From: Mycobacterium branderi
GTDB lineage: Bacteria > Actinomycetota > Actinomycetes > Mycobacteriales > Mycobacteriaceae
Reading direction: 5' to 3'
DNA: 64,000 nt
Assembly: GCF_010728725.1 (NCBI RefSeq)
Contig: NZ_AP022606.1
Span: forward strand, 434,001 to 498,000
Below, in pieces: positions 38,850 to 47,175 of the stretch. Under the pieces are notes generated by a model, which was not told the origin of the DNA, did no database searches, and saw only the letters and a list, made by a program, of their open reading frames with translations. A program made the position numbers and the translations under genes. Position 1 is the stretch's first letter; every line of letters starts with the position of its first letter.

Positions 38850-39199
38850 GGTTTGGTGTCGTCGTTCGTGTTGCGCTTGGCTTCCAGTTCTTCCCTGAGC
38901 TCACGCTCCCAATCGCTTTCGGTATAACGCTCCTCAAGCAGAAGCCGAAGTGGATCCGGAGCCCCTTCGGGCAACGTGAAATGTGTGAACGTATCCAGAT
39001 CGGCAAGCGTCTTTCCGGACCGTCGCAGTGCGCCCGAGGCTTCTAGCTCCTCGATCCGGCTCCGCTTCTTTTGCTCGGCAGGAACCAGCCTGGCGATGAC
39101 CTTGCCGTGACGGGTGATTTCGATCGTCTCGCCCCTCTCCGCCCGAGCGAACATGGCGCTCGGATTGTAGGAAAATTCGCGGACCGAAACCGTCGTCAT
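38846..39199 (-). CDS. Phd/YefM-family antitoxin with extended C-terminus
   Basis: The 117-residue protein opens with MTTVSVREFSYNPSAMFARAERGETIEITRHGKVIARLVP, the Phd/YefM DNA-binding fold. The long acidic C-terminal half (ESDWERELREELEAKRNTNDD) is the expected toxin-binding region. It is the first gene of the unit and would repress its own promoter in the 109-bp gap before the divergent monooxygenase gene. That gap holds a short direct repeat, CCTAC(G/A)TG, near 39222-39239. Confidence 0.87.
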   Translation of the reverse strand: MTTVSVREFSYNPSAMFARAERGETIEITRHGKVIARLVPAEQKKRSRIEELEASGALRRSGKTLADLDTFTHFTLPEGAPDPLRLLLEERYTESDWERELREELEAKRNTNDDTKP

Positions 39200-39308
39200 T
39201 CCACACCCAGCCTGGGTTGTGCCTACGTGTACCTACATGAGGATACGCCCTTGATCAATAACGCAACTGCCAGTAGCGTAATTAGGCAACCCACGGGAAG
39301 GAGAGCTC

Positions 39309-41246
39309 TTGACCCGCAGCCGCTACGCCGGCCAGCCCTTCACCACCTCGACGGCCGACATCGCCGCGGCGCTGGAACAGGTCAGCATCCCCACGCTGCT
39401 GCTCTCGTGCGTGCACATCACCGGCGACCCGCGGTTCATCCGCGAGTTCAAGCCGGCCGGGATCTTCCTCAACGAAGTGCAGGGCTTCATGTCCGAGGAG
39501 GACAAAGCCCGCGCCCGGCAAGCGGCACTGCCGGTGATCACCGACTACCGCGACCGCGGCTGCCCCGAGCCCGCGGCGCTGCCTCGCGAACTCGTCAAGG
39601 AAATGATGGACTGGGCCGTCTGCGAACCGGTGCCCGACGACTACGTCGCGCTGCTGCTCGAAGAGATGGACCTCGAAGGGGTTGATCCGCGCCGACCCGC
39701 GCCGCTGGACCCCGACCGCACTGCAGCGTCGCCCGTCATCGTGATTGGTTGCGGCGAATCAGGCATCCTGGCCGGAATCCGCTTGAAGCAAGCCAACATT
39801 CCGTTCACCATCGTAGAGAAGAACGCCGGTCCCGGTGGAACCTGGTGGGAGAACAACTATCCGGGTGCACGCGTCGACGTCGCCAACCACTTCTACTGCT
39901 ACAGCTTCGAGCCCAGCAACAACTGGACGCACTTCTTCGCCGAACAGCCCGAGCTGCAGGCGTATTTCACTGGGCTGATCGACAAACACGCTCTGGGCGA
40001 ACACATCCGATGGCAGACGGAGGTCACCACCGCGACGTGGGACGACGACGAAGGCACCTGGACGGTGGCCGCCCGCACATCCGACGGCCAGACCACCACG
40101 ATGCGGGCACGCGCGGTCATCACCGCGGTCGGCCAACTCAACCGTCCGTACGTCCCCGACTTCGACGGCGCCGACACATTCCGGGGGCCGTCGTTTCACT
40201 CCGCGGCCTGGGACCACTCCGTCGACCTGACCGGCAAGCGGGTTGCGCTGATCGGCGCCGGCGCCAGCGGCTTTCAGATCGCGCCGGCGATCGCCGACGA
40301 TGTGGCGCAGCTGACCGTCTTCCAGCGCACCGCGCAGTGGATGTTCCCCAACCCGATGTATCACGAGTCGGTCGGCGACGGAGTGCGCTGGGCGATGGAC
40401 CATCTGCCGTTCTACGGCCGCTGGTACCGGTTCCTGGTGTTGTGGCCCGGCGCCGACAAAGGCCTCGACGCCGCACGGGTCGATCCCGCCTACCCCGACC
40501 AGGACTACGCGGTCAGCGAGATCAACGCCGCCGCCCGGCTGATGTTCACCGATTGGATCACCAATCAGGTTGACGGAGACTCCGATTTGTTGGCCAAGGT
40601 GCTGCCGGACTATCCGGCCACCGGCAAACGGACCCTGCAGGACAACGGCACCTGGCTGCGCACACTGCGCCGCGACAACGTCGAGTTGGTGCGCACGCCC
40701 ATCCAGCGGATCACTCCCAGCGGCGTCGTCACCACCGACGGCGTCAGCCACGACGTGGATATCATCGTGTACGCCACCGGTTTTCGGCACACCGATGTGC
40801 TGTGGCCGATGACGATCACCGGGCGCGACGGGATCGACCTGCACAGCATCTGGGGGCAGCGCCCATACGCCTATCTGGGCATCACCGTCCCCGGATTCCC
40901 GAACTTCTTTCTCATCTACGGGCCGGGCGCCCACCTTGCGCACGGCGGAAGCCTGATCTTCAACTCTGAGCTGCAGATGCGCTACATCAACACCTGCCTG
41001 GCGAAACTGGTTGAGGCGAACCTGCATTCCGTCGAACCGACCGCCGAAGCGGCCCGCGAGTGGCATCAACGCACCCAGACCGAGATCAAGAACATGGTGT
41101 GGTCGCACCCGGCGGTCAAGCACTCCTACTTCAAGAACGCCGACGGGGAGATCCACACCGTCAGCCCGTGGCGGCTCAACGAATACTGGTCGGCGGTGCG
41201 AGAACCCGACTGGTCCCAGTTCGTCATCCGGAAAGGATCAGCGTGA
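39309..41246 (+). CDS. FAD-dependent Baeyer-Villiger monooxygenase with N-terminal extension
   Basis: The 645-residue product starts at TTG 39309 behind GGAAGGAG. About 130 residues precede the FAD Rossmann motif VIGCGESGILAG, as in 4-hydroxyacetophenone monooxygenase-type enzymes. The Baeyer-Villiger fingerprint FRGPSFHSAAWDH is present (about residue 294), followed by the NADPH motif GAGASG and the conserved YATGFRHT. Such enzymes insert oxygen next to a ketone, using NADPH. The downstream SDR overlaps it (GTGA) and could make or use the ketone or alcohol, so the pair forms a likely catabolic unit. Confidence 0.9.
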   Translation: MTRSRYAGQPFTTSTADIAAALEQVSIPTLLLSCVHITGDPRFIREFKPAGIFLNEVQGFMSEEDKARARQAALPVITDYRDRGCPEPAALPRELVKEMMDWAVCEPVPDDYVALLLEEMDLEGVDPRRPAPLDPDRTAASPVIVIGCGESGILAGIRLKQANIPFTIVEKNAGPGGTWWENNYPGARVDVANHFYCYSFEPSNNWTHFFAEQPELQAYFTGLIDKHALGEHIRWQTEVTTATWDDDEGTWTVAARTSDGQTTTMRARAVITAVGQLNRPYVPDFDGADTFRGPSFHSAAWDHSVDLTGKRVALIGAGASGFQIAPAIADDVAQLTVFQRTAQWMFPNPMYHESVGDGVRWAMDHLPFYGRWYRFLVLWPGADKGLDAARVDPAYPDQDYAVSEINAAARLMFTDWITNQVDGDSDLLAKVLPDYPATGKRTLQDNGTWLRTLRRDNVELVRTPIQRITPSGVVTTDGVSHDVDIIVYATGFRHTDVLWPMTITGRDGIDLHSIWGQRPYAYLGITVPGFPNFFLIYGPGAHLAHGGSLIFNSELQMRYINTCLAKLVEANLHSVEPTAEAAREWHQRTQTEIKNMVWSHPAVKHSYFKNADGEIHTVSPWRLNEYWSAVREPDWSQFVIRKGSA

Positions 41247-41980
41247 GTGGAGTAGTGGTAACCGGTGCCGCGTCGGGCATCGGCCGGGCCTGCGCGGAGG
41301 CGCTGGTTGCCGACGGCCGGCGGGTTGCGCTGTGGGACATCGCCCCGGCGGTACGGGAAGTCGCCGACGGCATGGGGATGCCGGGCGCCGTTGTCGACGT
41401 CTGCGACGATTCCGCGCTGGCCGAGGCGGTTTCGGCCGCCGACACCGCGCTAGACGGGATCGACGGCCTGGTGCACGCCGCGGGCCGAGTGCTGGCCGAG
41501 CCGATCGGCGCCTACACCGGCGAGTCGTGGGACGCCGTCGTCGACGTGAACCTGCGAGCCCAGGCGATGCTGGTGCAGCTGCTGTTGTCACACCTGGAAC
41601 GCTCTGCGCGCGAAGGACTTTCACCCGCTGTGGTGGGCATCTCGAGCATCGAAGGGTTGTCCGCGAACCCGTTCATTCCGGCCTACTGCGCGTCGAAGGC
41701 CGGTCTGCTCGGGCTGACCCGGTCGATGGCCGCGCAGCTCGGCCCGGCCGGTATCCGGGTCAACGCGGTGTGCCCTGGGTTCATCCACACGCCGATGCTG
41801 CAAGTGGCGCTCGACGTCGAAGAGGTCCGCGCCGGTTTCGTGCAGGCCGCGCCGCTGGGCCGAATTGGCGAGCCGGGCGAGGTCGCTGCCGCGGTGGCGT
41901 TTTTGATGTCGCCGCGGGCGTCGTTCATCACCGGTACCCACCTCGTCGTCGACGGCGGCGTCACCTGCCGGCATCCTTGA
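41243..41980 (+). CDS. Short-chain dehydrogenase/reductase coupled to the monooxygenase
   Basis: The 245-residue product starts at GTG 41243 with GAAAGGA 5 nt upstream, overlapping the monooxygenase stop by 4 bp. The signature residues are TGAASGIG (near the N-terminus), HAAGR, SSIEG and YCASK. The C-terminus ITGTHLVVDGGVTCRHP is FabG-like. It probably oxidises an alcohol to the ketone that the Baeyer-Villiger enzyme then cleaves; the substrate is not known. Its last 20 bp overlap the convergent rhomboid-like copy 2. Confidence 0.88.
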   Translation: MSGVVVTGAASGIGRACAEALVADGRRVALWDIAPAVREVADGMGMPGAVVDVCDDSALAEAVSAADTALDGIDGLVHAAGRVLAEPIGAYTGESWDAVVDVNLRAQAMLVQLLLSHLERSAREGLSPAVVGISSIEGLSANPFIPAYCASKAGLLGLTRSMAAQLGPAGIRVNAVCPGFIHTPMLQVALDVEEVRAGFVQAAPLGRIGEPGEVAAAVAFLMSPRASFITGTHLVVDGGVTCRHP

Positions 41981-42593
41981 GTTGTGCTGACCGGGCCATC
42001 GGGTAGAAGCACAGCCCGATGAGGATCGATGCGAGATGCCCGATCGCGGTGAAGTTCACATGGATGATCAGCGGGACGGTGAAGACCAGGATCAGTATCG
42101 CGAGATAGCCCCATCGCCACGGCTTCGCGATGTGGTAGGCCAGCACCGCCATCACCCCGACCATGAAGTAGCTGACGCCGATGTCGCGGGCATGCACCAG
42201 CTTCTCCGGCTCCAGGTGATGCTGGATCGCCAGGTAGAGCAAGCCCTCGCTGATATAGGTCGCGCCGATGTGTGCGGTCAATCCCACAGTGAGCCATCGC
42301 AATTGGCCAAGCCAGCGTTCAGCGGGCGCGAGAAACAGCGTGAACAGCACCAGGTACGGCGTCCAGTAGCGGCCGTCGATCCAGAACAGGCTCGCGAAGA
42401 GCACCTCCAACGGATCGCGGGCCAAGTGGTAGAGGTTGGTGGAGCCGTGCACCAGCACCGTGTGCAGCTCTCGCCTGCTCAGCTGGTGCTGGATGATCGT
42501 GGTGACCAGCAGTACGGTCAGCCATGCGTAGGTCAGCGGTGCCGTGCTGACCCACCGCCACGCAGCTGCCAGCCAGAGTTTCAGACGTCGCAT
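41961..42593 (-). CDS. Rhomboid-like membrane protein, copy 2
   Basis: The 210-residue product starts at ATG 42593; a longer frame has no membrane-protein character. It is a close paralogue of the protein at 37840-38469, with long shared blocks such as [20 protein letters not shown]. It shares the candidate catalytic [10 protein letters not shown] and AIGHLASILIGLCFYP. About six transmembrane helices are expected. It lies between the SDR and glmS on the glmS strand but beyond the glmS terminator, so it needs its own promoter. Confidence 0.75.
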   Translation of the reverse strand: MRRLKLWLAAAWRWVSTAPLTYAWLTVLLVTTIIQHQLSRRELHTVLVHGSTNLYHLARDPLEVLFASLFWIDGRYWTPYLVLFTLFLAPAERWLGQLRWLTVGLTAHIGATYISEGLLYLAIQHHLEPEKLVHARDIGVSYFMVGVMAVLAYHIAKPWRWGYLAILILVFTVPLIIHVNFTAIGHLASILIGLCFYPMARSAQLKDAGR

Positions 42594-42616
42594 GCCTACA
42601 CCATCGTGTCGCCGAC

Positions 42617-42665
42617 ACTGTAACCACGTACACGACACGCCGAGAAACTCCGCAGTGGTTACAGT
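42617..42665 (-). terminator. Inverted repeat downstream of glmS
   Basis: The arms ACTGTAACCAC (42617-42627) and GTGGTTACAGT (42655-42665) are perfect, with a 27-nt interior, 13 bp past the glmS stop. Confidence 0.6.
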
Positions 42666-42678
42666 TTCGACGCGAGAA

Positions 42679-44544
42679 TTATTCGACCGTGACGGACTTG
42701 GCCAGGTTGCGTGGTTTGTCGACGTCGTACCCGCGGGCCTGCGCCACCGACGCGGCGAACACCTGCAGCGGGATGGTCGACAACAGCGGCTGGAAAAGCG
42801 TTGACACCGCGGGGATTTCGATCAGGTGATCCGCGTAGGGCCGCACTGTGTCGTCGCCCTCCTCGGCGATCACGATGGTGATCGCCCCGCGGGTCTGGAT
42901 CTCGCGGATGTTCGACAGCAGCTTGGCGTGCAGGGTCGCGGAGTTCTTCGGCGACGGCATCACCACGATGACCGGCAAGTCGTCTTCGATCAGTGCAATA
43001 GGCCCGTGCTTGAGCTCGCCGGCGGCGAAACCCTCGGCGTGCATGTAGGCAAGTTCCTTGAGTTTCAGCGCGCCTTCCAGCGCCACCGGATAGCCGACAT
43101 GGCGGCCCAAAAACAGCACTGTCTGCGACTGCGCGAACCGGTAGGCCAGATCGGCTACCGGCTTGATGCCGGTGAGCACCCGGGCCACCAGGTCCGGCAT
43201 GGATTCCAGCTCCCGGTACTCGCGTTCGACCTCGTCCGGGTATTTGGTGCCGCGAGCCTGCGCAAGTGCCAGTCCGACAAGGTAATTGGCGGCGATCTGC
43301 GCCAGGAACGTCTTGGTGGACGCCACCCCGATCTCCGGCCCGGCGCGGGTGTAGAGCACCGCGTCGCACTCGCGCGGGATCTGGGAGCCGTTGGTGTTAC
43401 AGATCGCCAGCACCTTGGCCTTCTGCTCTTTGGCGTGCCGGACCGCTTCGAGGGTATCGGCGGTCTCACCGGACTGCGAGATGGCTACGACGAGCGTGCT
43501 GCGGTCCAAAACCGGGTCGCGGTAACGGAATTCGCTGGCCAACTCGACCTCGACCGGCAGCCGGGTCCAGTGCTCGATCGCGTATTTGGCCAGCAGCCCG
43601 GAGTGATAGGCGGTGCCGCAGGCCACCACGAAGACCTTGTCGACCTCGCGCAGCTCCTGGTCGGAGAGCCGCTGCTCGTCGAGCACGATCCGGCCGTCGA
43701 CGAAATGCCCGAGCAGCGTGTCGGACACTGCGGCGGGTTGCTCGGCGATCTCCTTGAGCATGAAGTACTCGTAGCCGCCCTTCTCGGCGGCGGCCAGGTC
43801 CCAGTCGATATGAAACTCGCGGTATTCGACGTCGGGGTTGCCGTGAAAGTCGGTGATCCGGTAACTGTCGGCGGTGATCACCACCGCCTGGTCCTGACCC
43901 AGTTCGACGGCGTCGCGGGTGTGCGGGATGAACGCGGCCACGTCGGAGCCGATGAACATCTCGCCGTCGCCGATCCCGACCACCAGCGGTGTGGAGCGGC
44001 GGGCAGCCACGATGGTGCCGGGCTCGTCGGCGTTGGCGAAGACCAGGGTGAAGTGGCCCTCCAGCCGGCGCAGCACGGACAACACCGAGCCGACGAAATC
44101 GCCGGCGGTCTCGCCGTGGCGATAGGCCTGCGACACCAGGTGCACGGCGACCTCGGTGTCGGTGTCGCTGGCGAACTCCACTCCGGCGGCCTCCAGCTCT
44201 CGGCGCAGGATCGCGAAGTTCTCGATGATGCCGTTGTGGACGACGGCGATCTTGCCGGCCGCGTCGCGGTGCGGATGGGCGTTGCGGTCGGTGGGCCGGC
44301 CGTGGGTGGCCCACCGGGTGTGGCCGAGGCCGGTGCCACCGGCCAGCGCGGCCGGGTCGGCCTCCTCGAGCGCCTGCTCGAGGTTGGCCAGGCGGCCGGC
44401 GCGCCGGCGGACGGTGAGCTTGCCGGCGCCGTCGAGCAGCGCGATGCCTGCCGAGTCGTAGCCTCGGTACTCCATCCGGCGCAGCGCCTCGACGACCACC
44501 TCGCAGGCAGACCGCTGCCCGACATAGCCGACGATTCCGCACAT
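42679..44544 (-). CDS. glmS: Glutamine-fructose-6-phosphate aminotransferase (isomerising)
   Basis: The 621-residue enzyme makes glucosamine-6-phosphate from fructose-6-phosphate and glutamine, the entry to UDP-GlcNAc and cell-wall synthesis. The N-terminal nucleophile is C2 (MCGIVGYVGQR), with the glutamine-site residues GHTRWATHG. Two SIS domains follow (VACGTAYHSG, SQSGETADTLEA and EGALKLKELAYMHAEGF). The C-terminus ends PRNLAKSVTVE, the typical fructose-6-phosphate site. It corresponds to Rv3436c (624 residues). GlmM, the next enzyme of the pathway, is about 4.3 kb further on. Confidence 0.97.
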   Translation of the reverse strand: MCGIVGYVGQRSACEVVVEALRRMEYRGYDSAGIALLDGAGKLTVRRRAGRLANLEQALEEADPAALAGGTGLGHTRWATHGRPTDRNAHPHRDAAGKIAVVHNGIIENFAILRRELEAAGVEFASDTDTEVAVHLVSQAYRHGETAGDFVGSVLSVLRRLEGHFTLVFANADEPGTIVAARRSTPLVVGIGDGEMFIGSDVAAFIPHTRDAVELGQDQAVVITADSYRITDFHGNPDVEYREFHIDWDLAAAEKGGYEYFMLKEIAEQPAAVSDTLLGHFVDGRIVLDEQRLSDQELREVDKVFVVACGTAYHSGLLAKYAIEHWTRLPVEVELASEFRYRDPVLDRSTLVVAISQSGETADTLEAVRHAKEQKAKVLAICNTNGSQIPRECDAVLYTRAGPEIGVASTKTFLAQIAANYLVGLALAQARGTKYPDEVEREYRELESMPDLVARVLTGIKPVADLAYRFAQSQTVLFLGRHVGYPVALEGALKLKELAYMHAEGFAAGELKHGPIALIEDDLPVIVVMPSPKNSATLHAKLLSNIREIQTRGAITIVIAEEGDDTVRPYADHLIEIPAVSTLFQPLLSTIPLQVFAASVAQARGYDVDKPRNLAKSVTVE

Positions 44545-44612
44545 AGCTGACCAGGGTAGTGCAGGCGGCCCCCGCGGGTGCTAAACGCGCTGATCAATGG
44601 CATACATGCCAG

Positions 44613-44618
44613 TACAGT
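44613..44618 (+). promoter_or_regulatory. -10 element of the leaderless gene at 44625
   Basis: TACAGT ends 6 nt before ATG 44625, and no Shine-Dalgarno is visible. Confidence 0.55.
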
Positions 44619-44624
44619 CGCCAT

Positions 44625-45152
44625 ATGTCTGGCGACACCGTCAACGGGATCCCCCGCGTCGACCCGCGGGCAGGCCGGGCAGCGTGGAAACGCGCAATGC
44701 TGGCCCTGGTGGCAACCAAGCCGGGCGCGGCGATACACCGCACGCTGGCCGCCCCGCTGGACGCGCCGCTCATGCGGCTTACCCGCGGGCGTGTGAGCCT
44801 GGCTGCGGGTGCCATGCCCCTCGTGGTGTTGACGTCGACCGGCGCGCGCAGCGGCCAGCGGCGCGAGACACCGCTCGGGTATTTCACCGACGGCGACGAC
44901 GTCATCCTGATCGCGTCCAACTACGGCGGCACACGGCACCCGGCCTGGTACCACAACCTGCTCGCCCACCCGGAATGCGAACTGCATGTCGGCGAGCACG
45001 GCGGGCGATTCGTGGCGCGCGAGGCGACGGGCGCCGACCGGGACCGGCTGTTCGGCCTGGCCGTGGATTTCTACCCCGGCTACGCCAAATACGCAGAGCG
45101 TACCGATGGCACCCGGACGATTCGGGTGTTGCGGTTGACGCCGGCCGGCTAG
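44625..45152 (+). CDS. Deazaflavin (F420)-dependent nitroreductase family protein (Ddn-like)
   Basis: The 175-residue product starts at ATG 44625. The core MPLVVLTSTGARSGQRRETPLGYFTDGDDVILIASNYGGTRHPAWYHNLLAHPE is the split beta-barrel signature of the Ddn/FDOR-A family. F420H2 binds at the Lys/Arg-rich loop and around the conserved PAWYHNL. Members reduce quinones, and in M. tuberculosis Ddn activates pretomanid. There is no membrane anchor beyond the basic N-terminus. Whether this copy binds F420 or a fatty acid or biliverdin-like ligand is not provable from sequence. Confidence 0.88.
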   Translation: MSGDTVNGIPRVDPRAGRAAWKRAMLALVATKPGAAIHRTLAAPLDAPLMRLTRGRVSLAAGAMPLVVLTSTGARSGQRRETPLGYFTDGDDVILIASNYGGTRHPAWYHNLLAHPECELHVGEHGGRFVAREATGADRDRLFGLAVDFYPGYAKYAERTDGTRTIRVLRLTPAG

Positions 45153-45235
45153 GTGAGTTGCGACGCGCCCGTCGGTGCTTCCGATACGGCCCTAGTCGTC
45201 GGTGAGAGTGGTCCGAGCGCAGTGCCGCCGTGCGC

Positions 45236-45241
45236 TACCGT
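45236..45241 (+). promoter_or_regulatory. -10 element of the leaderless gene at 45248
   Basis: TACCGT ends 6 nt before GTG 45248. Confidence 0.5.
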
Positions 45242-45247
45242 CAACGC

Positions 45248-46087
45248 GTGTCGAGCACCAAGAAGCTTGTCGCCGCCCTGACCCGACGGGGACCGCACCG
45301 CGTGCTGCGCGGTGACCTGGCCTTCGCCGGCCTGCCCGGGGTGGTGTACACGCCCGACGCTGGCTTGAATTTGCCTGGCATTGCCTTCGGTCACGACTGG
45401 CTTGCCGGCGTCGAGCGCTACTCCGGCCTGCTGGAGCATCTGGCGTCATGGGGCATCGTTGCGGCGGCCCCCGATACCGAGAAGGGCCTGGCACCCTCGG
45501 TGCTGAACCTCGCTTACGACCTGGGCACCGCGCTCGACATCGCCGCAGGCGTGCGCCTCGGTCCGGGCAAGATCAGCGTGCACCCCGGCAAGCTCGGGCT
45601 GGCGGGTCATGGGTTCGGCGGCTCGGCCGCGGTATTCGCGGCGGCCGGGATGCCGGCCAAACCCAAAGCCGTCGCGGCGATTTTCCCGGCGGTGACCAAA
45701 CCGCCCGCGGAGCAACCAGCCGCGTCGTTGCACGTTCCGGGGGTGGTGTTCAGCGCGCCCGGCGACGCTAAGGCGTTGCATTCCAATGCAATTCAGCTCG
45801 CACAGGTGTGGGATGCGGCGACGCTGCGTGTGGTGAGCAAGGCCAAGGCCGGCGGCCTGATCGAAGGGCGTCGGCTGACGACGGTGTTCGGGCTACCGGG
45901 TGCCGATCGCAAGACGCAGAAGAAGGTGCGCGCGCTGCTGACCGGCTATCTGCTGTATGCGCTGGGCGGCGACAAGTCGTATCGGGAGTTCGCCGATCCG
46001 GAGGTTCAGTTGCCCCACACCGAGACGGTGGAGCAAGCGCAGCCGGTTACGCCCGAGGAGAAGATCGTCGCGCTGCTGAAGGGCTGA
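45248..46087 (+). CDS. Dienelactone-hydrolase-like alpha/beta protein lacking the nucleophile (Rv3438 type)
   Basis: The 279-residue product starts at GTG 45248. The fold resembles chlorophyllase/dienelactone hydrolases (GIAFGHDWLAGVERYSGLLEHLASWGIVAAAPD), and the position corresponds to Rv3438. The nucleophile elbow at residues 120-125 reads GHGFGG: the middle position, normally Ser or Cys, is Gly-122. Without a nucleophile the protein is probably a non-catalytic binding protein or uses another residue. The C-terminal half holds a Lys-rich, flexible segment. It has no signal peptide and is soluble. Confidence 0.75.
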   Translation: MSSTKKLVAALTRRGPHRVLRGDLAFAGLPGVVYTPDAGLNLPGIAFGHDWLAGVERYSGLLEHLASWGIVAAAPDTEKGLAPSVLNLAYDLGTALDIAAGVRLGPGKISVHPGKLGLAGHGFGGSAAVFAAAGMPAKPKAVAAIFPAVTKPPAEQPAASLHVPGVVFSAPGDAKALHSNAIQLAQVWDAATLRVVSKAKAGGLIEGRRLTTVFGLPGADRKTQKKVRALLTGYLLYALGGDKSYREFADPEVQLPHTETVEQAQPVTPEEKIVALLKG

Positions 46088-46096
46088 GGTTACCAA

Positions 46097-46118
46097 CCAA
46101 CCGGTTGGGTGCTATAAA
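46097..46118 (+). promoter_or_regulatory. Palindromic operator and -10 of the leaderless gene at 46125
   Basis: CCAACCGGTTGG (46097-46108) is a perfect 12-bp palindrome. It ends 4 bp before the -10 TATAAA (46113-46118), which is 6 nt before ATG 46125. A dimeric regulator, perhaps TetR-type, would bind between -10 and -35. No regulator gene is adjacent. Confidence 0.55.
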
Positions 46119-46124
46119 GTCACG

Positions 46125-47165
46125 ATGCGGATCGGCATCATGCTTGACTACTCGGGCGGCTTCCGTGAAGGCGTCGACCGGGTCGTCGAACTGGAAAAAG
46201 TCGGCATCGACGTCGCGGTGGTGGCCGAGGCGTATTCCTACGACGCGGTCAGCCAGTTGGGTTATCTGGCCGCCAAGACGTCCACCATCGAATTGGCGTC
46301 CGGCGTGTTCCCGATCTATACCCGCACCCCGTCGCTGTTGGCGATGACGGCCGCGGGTCTGGACTTCGTGTCCGACGGCCGGTTCCGGCTGGGCATCGGC
46401 ACATCGGGACCACAGGTGATCGAGGGCTTTCACGGCGTGCCGTTCGACGCCCCGCTGGGCCGCACTCGCGAAGTCGTCGACATCTGCCGGCAGGTCTGGC
46501 GCCGCGACCGCGTCAACTACGACGGCAAGCACTATCAGCTTCCGCTGCCGGCCGACCGCGGCACCGGGCTGGGCAAGGCGCTGCACATCATCAATCATCC
46601 AGTACGCGAACGAATCCCGATCTCGATTGCCGCGCTGGGCCCGAAGAACGTCGAGCTCACCGCCGAGATCGCCGAAGGCTGGCAGCCGGTCTTCTTCTAT
46701 CCGGAGAAAGCGCAGTCGGTGTGGGGCGATGCGCTGAAAGCCGGTGCGGCCAAGCGGGATCCGCAACTGGGCCCGCTCGACGTGATGGTGGGTGCGTCGC
46801 TGGCCATCGGCGACGACGTCGAGGACCGGCTGGCATGGGTCAAACCGCAGCTTGCCCTCTACATCGGCGGGATGGGCGCCAAGACCCGCAACTTCTACCA
46901 CAACCTGGCAACCCGGTACGGGTTCGGCGACATCGCGAACCGGATCCAGGACCTGTATCTGTCGGGCCGCAAGAGCGAGGCGATTGCCGCGGTACCCGAC
47001 GAATTGGTGCGGCAAGTTTCGCTGATCGGTCCGCGCGGTTTCGTCGCCGAGCGGGTGGCGGCTTTCGCTGAGGCGGGTGTGACGACGCTGTTGGCCACCC
47101 CAGCATCAACCGACCGCGACGAGTCCGTGTGTTACGTCGAGGAACTGAAGAGGCTGCTGCCCTAG
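46125..47165 (+). CDS. F420-dependent luciferase-like (LLM) oxidoreductase
   Basis: The 346-residue TIM-barrel protein opens MRIGIMLDYSGGFREGVDRVVELEKVGIDVAVVAEAYSYDAVSQLG, the F420-binding end of LLM enzymes. Later blocks are VFPIYTRTPSLLAMTAAGLD, GRFRLGIGTSGPQVIEGFHG and PISIAALGPKNVELTAEIAEGWQPVFFYPE. It is similar to Rv3520c as I recall. Such enzymes reduce or oxidise substrates with F420. The promoter carries a perfect palindrome, so the gene is probably induced by a ligand. Confidence 0.9.
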   Translation: MRIGIMLDYSGGFREGVDRVVELEKVGIDVAVVAEAYSYDAVSQLGYLAAKTSTIELASGVFPIYTRTPSLLAMTAAGLDFVSDGRFRLGIGTSGPQVIEGFHGVPFDAPLGRTREVVDICRQVWRRDRVNYDGKHYQLPLPADRGTGLGKALHIINHPVRERIPISIAALGPKNVELTAEIAEGWQPVFFYPEKAQSVWGDALKAGAAKRDPQLGPLDVMVGASLAIGDDVEDRLAWVKPQLALYIGGMGAKTRNFYHNLATRYGFGDIANRIQDLYLSGRKSEAIAAVPDELVRQVSLIGPRGFVAERVAAFAEAGVTTLLATPASTDRDESVCYVEELKRLLP

Positions 47166-47175
47166 GCGGTTCGGC

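Noticed and set aside
39200..39308. Possible attachment site or repeat in the gap between phd and the monooxygenase
   Set aside because: Only a short CCTAC(G/A)TG repeat is seen; there is no integrase, tRNA or flanking duplication.
42826..44550. A 574-residue open frame opposite glmS
   Set aside because: Same codon-phase artefact; no motif, and glmS is unmistakable.
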